Positions 34,075-46,318 of a DNA stretch of 64,000 nucleotides are shown piece after piece. Location: NCBI GenBank assembly GCA_033980235.1, contig CM067070.1, positions 10,424,046 to 10,488,045 of the forward strand. The letters run 5' to 3'. A model generated the notes under the pieces. That model saw only the letters and a list, made by a program, of their open reading frames with translations, had not been told where the DNA came from and ran no database searches. Every line of letters starts with the position of its first letter. The stretch's first letter is position 1. A program made the translations under genes and the position numbers. The DNA is from Diadema setosum. Lineage: Eukaryota; Echinodermata; Echinoidea; Diadematoida; Diadematidae.

Positions 34075-34965
34075 ACACGGGAACCCGTTATAACGAGGTC
34101 TCCAGTGTCCCATTTATCAAAAGATAAAATCGATTGTAAATTCCCTTACCTCACAGGCTGCCATAGACTTATGATAGAAATCAACTATATAATCAATTAT
34201 AACTCTGCATAAAACAGGGCCCAGGATCGTTGATTCAACCTCGTTATAAGCGCTACCTCGTTAGGGACCAGTAGGATACAACAATGGAAAATTGGTACTG
34301 CCGAATTCACCTCATTGCAGCGGTAAGTCGTTGTAAATTTCAGTAAAACGCGGTTTCGCTGCATGACATCATCACTGCTCTTCTATCTACAACGTACACT
34401 TTCCTCGGCATGGTCTCGTCACAATCCAGACTTTTACATTAAGATTTTAGTTCAATTCTTGAAGAAGCTTGTTCTAATATGATTTCAAAACAATCAGATA
34501 TACTACGTAAATTGTTGCAAAACGCACTACAGAGGTATCCTTGGTGATGTTAAAAAGCCAAACTCTGTATACAAGTGAATATACGAGAAGATACAATGTA
34601 TACGGCTTGATGACGTCATAAAGTGTACTACACGGAAAACCTCGTTATAATGAGGTCACCAATGATCGTTGATTTATTTTCGTTATAAGCGCTACCTCGT
34701 TCTACAATGCTTAGAAATTAGAGATCAGCACAATACAACGCTGTATACGTAAATCGTATATGCATACGCTGTACGTATATTATCTTTTCATTTTTGAAGC
34801 GCCATGAGCCCTGAAAAGTGAACCTGTGCGCTATACAAGTACCGGTAGCCACTATTATCATTATCAAATGGAAAGTTGCGACTGCCAAATTCACCTCACT
34901 TATATAGTTACAAGCGAGCTCGTTAAACCGCGGTTTCCCTGTATGACGTCATTACCACTCTTGCA
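34075..34965. repeat. Two CGTTATAACG-family repeats in tandem
   Basis: Two similar blocks (about 34,075-34,365 and 34,625-34,965) each contain an ACACGG-GAACCCGTTATAACGAGGT-like start, a TTATAAGCGCTACCTCGTT-like centre and CGCGGTTT(C/T)CCTG followed by a TGACGTCATT-like end. The gene 2 segment has one such block. Confidence 0.5.
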
Positions 34966-34999
34966 TCTACAACGTACACTTTCCTTGGCATGGTCTCGT

Positions 35000-36685
35000 C
35001 ACAATCCAGACTCATACATTAGGATTTTAGGTCGTTCCTTGAAAAAGCTTTTTTTAATATAATTTGATAACAATTAGATATGAGTACCTAATATAATCAA
35101 ATGCATTTTTCTAGGGGGGGGGGGCATTGTTATGTAGTATTATATGCCTAAATCTTCCGAATATTTATCTTTGAGGACGTGTTTATGGCGACGGGGTATT
35201 CACATATACGGTAACCTCCTTTGATTAATCCGCAATTTATCATCACTTGGAATCATTTTGCATGCATATGATTACAATTTAAGGCAATCGTTGTATACTT
35301 TCTGGTCATGCTGGTTGTGAGAAAGGACATCTGTACACATTAAGACATAATTTGATTTAAATATCAAATAAATGGATTTACTGCCATGCACTTTGAGTTA
35401 CGACCATGCTTTTTTTTTCATTAACTCACTATCAGGCAAGTCCAACTCATGTCAGTTTATAACCACATGAGAATGCTACAAAATAACTACATTGTATAAA
35501 TGCGTATATGAAACGTGAGGAAAATTCTACAAGTAATATCATGCCAATTTACGTAAGAGAAAGGTTCATAGATTAACCTTCGGGTATCGAAGTCAAAGAA
35601 TGTTCAGTGTAGTTACAATTATTCATTATCTGATTATGGTATAACGGTTTGAATGGCTCTTCCATTTTCGTTTGCTTCATCGTGTTGAGTCATAGACAAC
35701 AATAATGCATTTCGTGCTTTACAAATAAAAATAAATCAAATAGAGAACATCTAGGATTTGTAAGATATTACAGAGCACTCTTTACAACTAACTAATTTGG
35801 TAAATGTATCATATTGTTTTATACAACGCTGAAATATTTCTTGCTATACAAATGCTATCGACTGTTTATCATGTAACATTGACCCATTGAGGATGAACTG
35901 ATTGTGCTATATAGGGTAACACGCATTTCCCATAACCACCTCCTTGAGTATACTCTGGTCTAATCTTGAACAGGTTAAACGATCGCTGCATCGTCAACCA
36001 TTTTGGATAGCAAGTGCATGATGACGTCACAAACCACATACATTGCTCCAACGAGTTGCTTATCAAACTCACACTTTCTATTCCTCTTAAGTTGAAAGAC
36101 AACTGCTGCTGTCCTACGGCCATGACTTAATGGAGAACACTCGTTAAAGAGCAAGGTGCCGTATGGATAAACCAGAAATGTCTGGTCGATCTGAATTGGA
36201 GGAACGGGAAAAAATTGCAAAACTAAAAAAAAAAAAAAAATAATAAATACACTGACAAAAAAAGGAAAAAAAATTCCGATGTTCACAAAAAGGCTGTAGC
36301 CCCCAATGAGAATTGAAGGCACAGAGAGATATTTAACCTGTCACATTTCTAATATAATACACATTTCTAATATAATACACAGTGAAACCTTCTATTTTTA
36401 AACTGCTGCAAGTGAACTAATCAGCTCCATCAATGCGGGTTGATGGATCATTAGCTAAACTTTCGGTATCTCAGATATTGCATTAACAGATTATGGAAGT
36501 GGAATGGCAAACACACAACACAAGATAGCGTGTCGTGCGGAATACACGTTTAAGCATCATAGTTTACTGATTTTGACTATGGTTTGACTGATGCTTGCAG
36601 GTCAAAACGTTGAGAGGCCTCTCTTCTAATCGTATAGACCATGGAGTGTGTATAAGGACATTCTATAGAGGCTTTACTCCTCTTG
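35000..36685. other. Noncoding 3' flank of gene 3
   Basis: Aligns with about 27,300-29,002. Homopolymer runs occur near 35,115 (G) and 36,225 (A). A short tandem duplication, CACATTTCTAATATAATA, sits at about 36,342-36,378. No gene is supported. Confidence 0.5.
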
Positions 36686-39138
36686 TTATTGCTCTGATCG
36701 GGAAAGGGCAAAAAATGCAATCTCATTGTCAGCGATTAAAGCAGCAAAGCTTCTCTCCGACAGAGCGATACCCCAAGAGTCAAACCCCTTTCGATATTGT
36801 CGGGTGGGGACCATCGAACTGGCGATGTGGCTTCCGTCCTCACCATTATATTTATCCAACATTACCTGCGCGGCTGTCGCCTGACGCACGCTGTGGAATG
36901 AGAGGACCCAGAGGTTTCTATGTCGATCGCAAGATGCCCGTTCGGTGCGTGCCAAACCCGTTCGCTGACACAAGCTGCCCTCAGCGTCGAAAGTGAGAAC
37001 AACGTCGTCTGCTACGATCAGGATATGGCCAGACGCGGAGACGGTCATTTCCGACACGCCGCTGGGGATGGGGCAGTCGAGGTCAAGCCGAGATGAAGCA
37101 CGCCCTCCCAGTGGTGCGAAGACTACTACGAGAGCTTGCTTTGAGAGGAGGAGAAAGATATTGTCGTGGCTGTCGACAGCGATGACGTCTACGAAATCTT
37201 CTCCTTCGATGTCGAATGTAACGTTCGTCTGGGGTGGCGACCTGTGTGACTCGTACATGTGCAGCCTGTTTTTCCTGGTGAGAGTTACGAAGCGTCCATC
37301 CGACAGCACGCCGACATCCCTGGCGGATATGTTGGCCTGGATTTTGAAGCGACCTCCGTCGGCGTCGAACACCTCCATGTGTCCGTTGCGGTAGCCGGTG
37401 ATGAGACCGCCCTTGGAGTCGGTTGCCATGGTTTTTAGACCACCTGGTATCTCGATGGTCCTTGTCAAGAAGCATCTCTGTGGACGCTGAATCCGCAAAG
37501 ACATGGCTGAATGCGGAGCCAAGTTGTAGATAAAGACAGAGGAAAATTTCACAACTCAAGAGAAACTTCTCTATTCACATTACGAGCACAATATTTACAG
37601 TTGGAAAGTATTCCATTCTTATACATATGGAAATTAAAGGCAAGAAGGAAAAAGAGCAAAGCCAATGAAATTCAATAAGGTGCATCATTACAAATCAGCA
37701 TTTTACTCTATTTTGGTGGATTGATTGTCTGAGGTGAGAATATTTCTTGCATGGTATTACTTGGTAGCGTGAGGATCTCACGCAATAGGAAGGCTGACCA
37801 GACTCGAATATAAGCGGTAGTCTCCATAAGGAATTGTGTACAGCTTAAACACTGATCTCTATGTAAAGTACATACACAGCCGAAGAATGTCGACTCGTCA
37901 GAAGTTGAACGTTACCGATGACCGTGCGCTGGAGGGAATATTCAGTTATAGCTGGCCTGCGCTATTCGTGGTCTTTGAATACACTCTGGTGGGCAACGAA
38001 CGAAGATCGACTAAATCAGGCCAGCACCCTGCCCTCCCCACACTACAGGGGCTTGAAGTGGGTTTTTATTCAAAACAAAATCTAAATATTTATGTAAGAT
38101 GACGAAATTGAGATTTTCACCTTTTGTCATGTCATTATTTCTGGCTCCCCTCGCCACTTTAGATCTTTGATCCTGCACCTCCCCGATGTGAAGGACCAAG
38201 GACGTTGGTACAGGTAGTTTCTCAAAGCGTAGATTCTTGATGGTATTGAGAAGTAGTCTTTCCTCCATTCTAGACGGGACCTTCCTTGCCAGTCCCTGTT
38301 TCATCCGCTCCGAATATTCCTTGAATCCAGCCACAAGCTCCTGCGGACTTGCATCCAGCAATTCTTCTGCCGACCCAACGAGTTTGGTAACCACAGAGAT
38401 CGCATCTGCTTCCCTCGCCAAATGTTCGTCAATCAGATTATTGAAAGAGCTCCTTTTCATTTCAATTATTTCCATATTACCTTCTCTCGCTCCACATACC
38501 TTGCTGTGCATAGCTCGTTGATGCAAGTTATAGGCTTCCAGGACTTCAGCCACCACATCATCTGCCTTGACATTCCCGGTTTTCCTCATCGTCTGCAGGT
38601 CTGTCAGATAGGCGGTGTGAAGCTCCGTCCACTCCGTCGCCTGGCCAAGGAGACGGACGGTCTCATCCGTCCGTCTCCGGCAGACTTGGGCCAGAGCTTT
38701 GATTCGACGCGGGTGTCCGCCATGATTTGAGAGAGCGCATTCTGGGCAGACGACCAGTTCACACTTTTCACAAAACCGACTGCACTCAATTTGAGGATGT
38801 ACCTCGCAGAAATACTTGCCTGCACTCACCTTTTCGTATTGTGAAAGCGCTTCCAAGGCTTTGTTGACGAATAGATTTGATTCAAGGAATAAGCCACCAT
38901 AAAATGGAAGGATTACTCTTGTCTTTTCGCGGCACATCGGGCAGACTAGATGGCACGTGTGCGTCCAAGACTTCTTTAGACTATCCCATGTACGCTCAGT
39001 ATGGTGGTTCAGTCCATTTATACACTCTTCGCAGAAGGTGTGGGTACAGGACAAGGTTTTCGCATCTTTCATCCGTCCTAGACATACCCCACAATCCAAC
39101 TGAGAGGTTATAGAGTCTTTGAGCGTGACCAAAGACAT
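36686..39138 (-). CDS. TRIM-like gene 3: RING, B-box2, coiled coil, beta-propeller
   Basis: Predicted TRIM-family E3 ubiquitin ligase, closest to gene 2. Exons are 39,138-38,121 and 37,506-36,686, 612 residues, starting MSLVTLKDSITS. RING C3HC4 ligands are C16, C19, C31, H33, C36 and C39, then a CPMC pair near 66-69. B-box2 begins near 113 (CEVHPQIECSRFCEKC) and a coiled-coil-like region follows. Exon 2 encodes about 272 residues with propeller-type repeats (GYRNGHMEVFDADGG, ARDVGVLSDGRFVTLT). The intron has donor AAAAG|GTGAAA, acceptor CGCATTCAG|CC and phase 1. Reading frames are fully open, so the gene appears intact. A 54-bp tandem duplication lies 80-190 bp upstream of the ATG and is not seen upstream of gene 2. 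No expression evidence is available. Confidence 0.87.
37507..38120 (-). other. Gene 3 intron
   Basis: 614 bp, shorter than the gene 2 intron and not obviously alignable with it away from the splice sites. No inserted element was recognised. Confidence 0.6.
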
Positions 39139-39215
39139 GGTTCCGGATTAGAATTCGAGTAACGATCGTCGTGAAAAAGAATGCGAATACTAAAATATCA
39201 CGTTTTAACTCATTA

Positions 39216-39325
39216 ATCGTCCAATTACAAAGTTGTTACTGTCACTCCGTGTGGCAGACAGTTGACAAAATCGTCCAATTACAAGGTTGTTACTGTCACT
39301 CCGTGTGGCAGACAGTAGAGGGGCA
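39216..39325. repeat. 54-bp tandem duplication upstream of gene 3
   Basis: The phrase CGTCCAATTACAA, then GTTGTTACTGTCACTCCGTG and TGGCAGACAGT, occurs twice, starting near 39,218 and 39,272. The copies are nearly identical, so the event is recent. It contains no known binding site that I recognise. Confidence 0.8.
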
Positions 39326-39734
39326 TATAATATATCATCCTGTAGGCGCGTACCCGCAGCTCCATGTTCATAGTGGCAATGCGTATGAAGTTATTAGCCA
39401 ACTACTGTACTTTTGTTGGTGATCCAGCGACAAGAATGTAGAGAATAATGAGTGTGTTTGTGTCATTGCAATTAGCCGTGATATCCAGGCGTTTTATGAT
39501 GTTTTCATAATGTTATTATCTTTGAATGAACAACATCCTCCTCCCCCCCCCCTTTTCCTGGTCAAATAGAATTCTTTTGGAGACAGGTGCAGATGAAAAA
39601 CAGAGAAGAAATTTCGAAAGAGCTCGAAAGAGCTCGAAAAGTGATATCTCAAACATGCACGCGTAGTCCGATAAGACGCGGTGCGCAGGCGACTTGCCCT
39701 TATTCAGTCAGCTACAGGCTGTGTATAGTTGATG

Positions 39735-40345
39735 CACATGTAAGCTTAAAGAGGAAATCCACGACAAAAAGTAAATAAACTTTAAAAAAGCAATAAACTT
39801 CAAAAGAAAAAAAAACCGAAAGAATTTCCTAGAGAACATTCCAAAATGATTGAAACTGGGTAAGAAATGAGAAAGATATGACATTTTGAAATTGTACATT
39901 TTTTTTTTGTCGAAAAATGTTTCTTGACCAGTCCTCATGAATATAAAAATTAGCGAGTTTATGATGTGCTTGCCCTCACAATTTTTCATGTATGTTATAT
40001 ATGAAATTCTGAAAAATTGTTATTTTTAGCTAATACAGATGAAAGCATATTCCCATACCAAAATACATCAGGGGTTACATTTTTTTTTTTTCATTCGGGT
40101 GATTTCAAAGCAAATTTTATATTCATACAACTGAAATATGAGATTTTTGTCATTACTGTATACAAAGTGAAGAAAAAAATTCTGAAAGCATGATATCATC
40201 AACTTGCTGATGATTTGAATGTCCATAATTACTGGTCAAGAAGCGCTTTCCGAAAAATGTCGATTTTCTGAATGTCATAACTCCCTTATCTTTTATCGGA
40301 CTTTAATCATGTTTGCGCTTTTCGGCAGGAAATCTTTTTATCTTT
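39735..40345 (+). repeat. Dispersed repeat, copy 2 of 3
   Basis: Shares, in order, an AAAGAGGAAATCCACGAC-like start, GATATGACATTTTGAAA, TATGAAATTCTGAAAAA, CATGCAGCTGAAATATGA-like text and ATCATCAACTTGCTGAT with 42,225-42,835. Its second half also matches positions 1-260. No coding capacity or clear termini were found. Confidence 0.6.
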
Positions 40346-41089
40346 TTACCCCTCCCCCCCCCCCCCTCCCCGCCATTAATTTTTGCTAAAGAAACCAAGA
40401 AACCATCTTTGTGAGTGGCACGAGAAATGAACAAATTTCATGGGGGCCTCTTTATATTTTGTCAGCTGATTAAACCCGGAAGTGGCACCAGAAATATTTT
40501 TAAGCCTCCTACGTGGAACATAAAACTTGAACTAAAACGTCCACTTTTTCTACTTCTGAACCCTCCCATAAAATTCTTAGTTACTTGCTTGCATCACGCA
40601 TTGTATTGTCATTGATTATTATCTTCTTTTTTTCACAGCCTATTGCAAACGACTAAAACAAGGCTAGGACCTATAGTGGTGAAACGAAGAAAGTTGGATA
40701 TTCCCATTTCGGCAGCCGGGCGTATGCATAACACACGATTATATTCATTATCCATACGCTTAATATTGTGGGATCTGTATTCTATCTGAATGAAAATGAT
40801 GGGAAACTCTTAATCATTTTAGCTTTAGTTTTATACCTACAAAAAAGACCCAAGAGCCCGCCGAGAGGCAAACAATTATGATACAAATTACTTTGGGGGG
40901 TTTTACTTCCTTTTAAAGGCAAATATGTTATTGTTTCTACTGGGAGAGAAAAAAAAAATCATTTCAAGTGACTCGATACTGCATGGTTTTGTCATTTAAT
41001 TTGATGATAATATTATTATAACAACTTACAAACAAACAAGCAAACAAACAACCCCTGAATTGTCAAAAAAAATCATCATAATCAGACAT
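40346..41089. other. Noncoding interval with kappaB-variant block
   Basis: C-rich run near 40,350-40,372. The block at 40,640-40,720 matches the gene 2 upstream block and carries GGATATTCCC at 40,696-40,705, about 1.56 kb from the gene 3 ATG. Nothing else is recognised. Confidence 0.4.
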
Positions 41090-41647
41090 TCTTACGTGAC
41101 AGTAGCAGCGGTCACGTCCACAAAAGGAGCGTGAATAGATTGGGATGGTATTAAAGGTCACTGGAATTCACTATTAAGCAATGGACATGACACATGGCAA
41201 TTTTGGTAAAGAGCTCGACTAACAGTCTCGAGAATTTGTTTCTTGCAAGGAGAATATAGCACGGTGAGGGCGCCCTGTCAGATGTAGTGTGGAAGTAACG
41301 GTGTTGCGTAATTCTTCAGCCAGCCGCTGCGGATATTGCGCAGTGAATGATTGAATGTGAAATCTGTGACGATATCATCTCTAGTTTGCAGGCACAAACC
41401 CATGTCGGTCGTGAAGGAGTCTGTGCCAATAAAACATATCTCTTTTACAATCCTCCTCTGTAATTGTTTCAGACAAACTAATACACCCCCTGTGTGTATT
41501 TAAACAGTTTTAAACATTGTAGACGGGGAGAACAGAAACCAGGGCATGCTTAGAAGTTATTGAGATTATGTTCTCCCGAATTTCATCTCTCACACACAGG
41601 AAAGGCACTAGGATACATACATATGACTTATGAATACTCTTATATAC

Positions 41648-41702
<55 letters not shown>

Positions 41703-42220
41703 TCACAAACACACACACGCAATCTGTACGACTGAAGTTTAATCTGATTCAGAAAAACTTTAGAAACCATGTTTTCTTACGTAACAGTGGCACTGGTCAT
41801 ACCTACAAAATGCGCGTGAATACATTAAAATGGTAAAGGAATGCCAATTAAATTCACAATAAAGCGATAGGCAAGTCATGGCGATTTGTGTATTGAGGAT
41901 CGACGTAATACTGAGGAGGTATGTAGCTCGCCTATAGTTCCTCCCCTTGTTGTTGCTCTTGTAGTTGTTGTTGTCTTGCCTGGCGAGCACAGCACAGTGA
42001 GGGCGCCCTGTCACATACATTGCAGAAATTGCGCAATTCTTTATTCAGCTGCAGCGGATATTGCGCATTAAATGGTGGAATGTGAAATCTGTGACGATAC
42101 ACCCCTAGTTTCCAAGCACATTGTGCCAAAAGCAATGCTTTCGTAATCCTCCGCTGTACCCACTGTTCATGAAAAACGAATACACTCCTGTGACGCGCAT
42201 TGTATGAGCATTATGTTGTG
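41090..42220. repeat. Tandem duplication of a 420-450 bp noncoding unit
   Basis: 41,090-41,510 and 41,770-42,220 share, in order, TTCTTACGTGACAGTAGCA-like text, GCGTGAATA, GTGAGGGCGCCCTGTCA, GATATTGCGCA, GAATGTGAAATCTGTGACGAT and AATCCTCC-CTGTA. The spacer 41,510-41,760 matches part of the gene 1 and gene 4 flanks (325-550 and 42,835-43,080) and includes a (CA)n tract. Confidence 0.65.
41648..41699. repeat. (CA)n microsatellite
   Basis: About 50 bases of perfect CA. Open frames across it on both strands are artefacts of the repeat. Confidence 0.9.
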
Positions 42221-42224
42221 TACA

Positions 42225-42835
42225 TTAAAGAGAAAATTCACCCAAAAATAGATAAGCTTCATAAGAAAAAAACAACAACAACCCTACACAACGTTCCAAA
42301 AATCGGATAAGAAATTAGGAGGATATGACATTTTGAAACTTTACATTTCTTCAGAACACATTTCTTCATAAGTTCTTATGATTATACAAATGAGTGAGTT
42401 GGTGATGTCATGCCATTACAGTATTTTTTACGTATGTTGAATATGAAATTCTGAAAAATCGTTATTTTTTTATACCTATTTTAGGTAATTTGCCAATAGC
42501 GAAATGTATTTGAGTTTACATTTGTTATTTTTTTTTTAATTTCGGGTGGTTTTAAGGCAAGTTTTATTTTCATGCAGCTGAAATATGAAATGTTGTCGTT
42601 TCTTTATATGACATGAATAAAAAAATGTGAGGGCGTGACGTCATCAACTTGCTGATTTAAATAGTCATAACAGCTGGTCCAAAAAGTGTTTTCAGAAAAA
42701 TTTAGAAATTTTCCAAAATGTCATAACTTTCTTATTTCTCATCTGATTCCGAACATTTTTTAACTGTTCTGCATGGATTTGTTTCCTCTTTCTTATAAAA
42801 TTGATAAATTATTGGAATTGATTTTTTCTTTAACA
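42225..42835 (+). repeat. Dispersed repeat, copy 3 of 3
   Basis: Same order of blocks as 39,735-40,345, beginning ATTAAAGAGAAAATTCACCC. Its second half also matches the first 260 bases of the window, so the A/B duplication boundary falls within or left of this repeat. Confidence 0.6.
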
Positions 42836-45800
42836 GTTGTTACATTGTGGACAGGGACATGAGAAGCATGGCAGGCTCATCGAGGTTATGTTCTCCAAAT
42901 TTAAACTCAAACAGACAGGAAAAAAAAACACTACTAGGAAACACATGACTTACAAATACTCTCACATTATAACACACACACACACACACACAACACAACT
43001 GTTTGCATTCCTTAAATGTGGGATTAAAAAAAAAAACTTACTTATCCCATCCATTTAATACAACAGACTTCAGTCTAAATACATAAAAGTAAGTACAGCA
43101 CACACAAAAACACAAATACAACAAACAATCTAAACAAACAAACGCACACAGTATACAAACACGAATATATATTCATTCATACACTCATTCATTCATATTT
43201 GCTTAATATTTTTCATGTATACAACTTAACGCCAAAATAGACATGTCAGGCTGATACATCGAAAATTCACTCATATTGTGCATGAATGCTACAGGCTTAG
43301 CCTATATTTGCACTTCGATGAATTCATTTTATTTCTACATTTCTTTTTCATACATGAATGTAACACAGAGTCAGATGAACAAAGGATGTTTCATGAAATT
43401 TTGGACATACGAATTGCAAAGTGATGAAAATTTCGTGTCTCACAATTTTCACCACGAAATTACAATCGGACGAGATAACATCTGCATATTACATGATACA
43501 ATGATGCCATCGCCTTGCAAGATTCCCACTGACCCATATTCACCGTACATTTACTTTCACAAATTAAGGAGCAGTAAATATTTACTTTTTGCATCAAATC
43601 CTTGCAATGTTGACATAACTAAGTAGGCATCTCCTTGTTAATTTACATTTGGTTGTCAACAAAACTGTTTTCCCCCAAATCTGAATTGCAGTGATTATCA
43701 TCATTTGTCTTACCTGTTTTTTTTTTAACTTCTACCATAGCTTACTGTTTTCTTTGTTTAATTCATCAAAAGAAAGAAGAATGCGATATGAGGTCATCTC
43801 ACGTCAACAAAAACCACGAGTCACACAGTCCACGAGTTAGACATTAAAAAAGGGGGTCATCAGTCATACGTAGCCCACAAGTCATACAGTCCATGCGTTC
43901 AACACTAAGCAAATAAAGCCCATTAGTTCGACACCAGGTAAAAACAGCCCACGATTTCGACATTACAACACTGGGCGTCTCGGTCTCGTGGGCCTTGTTT
44001 GTGTGGTGTCGAACTTATGGATTGTATGACTCATGGGCTGTATGATATGTGGGTGGCGAACTCTGACGTGCAACTTATGTCGTACTGTACTAAACGCTTT
44101 GGTACCAGATAACGTAATTGAACCTTGGCACTGATAATATGGGGAGAGAAGATTAATTCGTTGCCCACCAAGGTACATTCGGGAAAAAAGGCTATCGCCG
44201 AGCTGTTAGAATATGTGCATCGAGACAAGTGCTCATCGGTAACTGGATGGATCTAGTCGAGATTCTTATATAGGCTGCATGATCAATGATACGACTGTAT
44301 ACACAGTTAAAGCCTACTAGGGATTCCCATATACATCTGAATCCGGCGAGCCTTCCCCCTTTGCGGCATCGATCACGCTAACATGTCCGTAATTCATAAG
44401 ACAGAGGTTGGGTATATACCTCTATTTCTGCAATTAATCAAAAGCTTAAGTTATCATTACTTATAGAGGGACTGTAGAGTACTGGTTGAGGCACTGCCAC
44501 AGCGTTTCTTGGTTAAACTGAAAGAAAAGAACACGAAAAAAATAAATGTCTTTTGGAGTTGATAATCGTCTCGAAAATAGTGTCATCAACACATGGAAGG
44601 ACTGTTTTCAAACAGGATTATTTCAGGAATAGCTACAATGGACAACATTTTTTTTTTTTTTTTTTTTTTTTTACTCCCAGACAGAAAATTAACTTCACTA
44701 AGGCTCGACACAAGAAAACCATAGCGTAACATATCAGTCATCCTTCCGATGAACATAATCTTATTTAGTAGCAGATTCTCTAACAGAACCGGAAAGCCAC
44801 GGAAGTAAGTACAGGACAGACCCACTTGACCCAGCATATGAGTTACATATACATTGCATGAACATAACATGTTTGACAAATTGCGCTACATCGATGTAGG
44901 GCCTGGTGTAGGGCAATTTGTCAGTCAATTAGTTGCAATGAAAACATCTCGACGGAAATATTTCACGAATTTCATAACATGGTTGTGTTAAAGACATACT
45001 TAAATCTGCTATTGAAAGTTTAATCAATTGACTAGTGATATTGTTAAGACGGATTTCTAGACAACTGAATTTTTAATCAGTCCTTATCAAAAGACAATCT
45101 GACTAAAACACACACAAGCAAAAGAGGAAAGATGCGGTACTAATTTATGGGCTGCATCGGCTACAAGGATCATAGGCAAGAAGCAAACTGTTCCTTATGA
45201 AAAATTGTCATTAAAATGTGTGAATAACTAAATTCAAAGTTCCCATTTATCATGAAAATAGCACAGAAACAGTTACTATTATAGAATACAAAAATGATAA
45301 AATATGAATAAGGTGAAACTTTGCCTGAATCTACAACAGTCTGCCTCAATATAACACACAAAGGTCTGTATACAATATAATGTTGGGCTATGTTCAAAGT
45401 ACGAGAAATAATTATAATGAGGGATACCTAAAAGCAGGCTTGTTCGGCCGGATATAGGTGAATAGCGTAATTGCTGACGAAGCTTTCGAGCGGAATCATC
45501 GTGATTGGTACATTTTATGAGATGTAAGGTAAATGGTATTGTGTACCATTTATACCATTACACTAACGCGGTAATTCGCTGGCAGAAAATGCTCAACGGA
45601 AGTCACGTGGTAAACCACATATCGGTAAAGATTATATTCCTTACAAAATACATGAAGTGGCCATCACCTTGAAATAATTGTTCTGGCATTAAGGGATTTA
45701 TAATAGAAACCAACGCTTCCATTGAGCTGTCCAAACTGGACTGTACAAAAAAGGAGAGAGTGGCGGCGAAATATAAGGGGAACACTATGATATACTACAA

Positions 45801-46318
45801 CGCTATGATTCTTTTTAATCAGAAATGAAATAACGAAGCAACATTTCATGAACTTGAAAGTGATATGCAATATGTAGGAAATTTGAATAAAGCATTAAAA
45901 AAATACAAATACGAAGTGTAAAGAGAACACCATTTGTCTCTCTCTCCTCAGTACAGTTGTATACGAATTACCCCAGTAATCTATGCCCTCTTAAACGTTT
46001 ATACGACTGTGTGAACACATTTTCTTCTGATTCTCTCTCTGTCTCTTATTATCATAATATCATACATCATACATCATATATCATATATCGACATCATACA
46101 TCATAATCATTTTATGCTTATATCATGTACCCATAGTAAGCACATTCCACGTGTTAGAGATAGACCCTATATGAAGTCATTGGAGGACCTAACGTATGCA
46201 TGCTTGTCAACTGCGTTGGACCTCCATACTATACATCTGCAACTGAAATGACTGTGTGGATGTCCCTATATTTCATGTTCCCTCTTCATCACGTCAGAAA
46301 GTTTCACGAAAGACTGAA

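Larger units (their letters stand above)
33110..40710. repeat. Segmental duplication, gene 3 copy
   Basis: Second copy of the unit described at 25,940-32,900, in direct orientation and directly following it, so this is a tandem duplication of roughly 7 kb. It differs by small indels, by extra CGTTATAACG repeats near 34,625-34,965 and by a dispersed repeat at 39,735-40,345. Confidence 0.7.

Noticed and set aside
41560..41836. Histidine/threonine-rich frames over the CA repeat
   Set aside because: Translation of a (CA)n microsatellite; the same applies to frames near 50,040 and 53,059.
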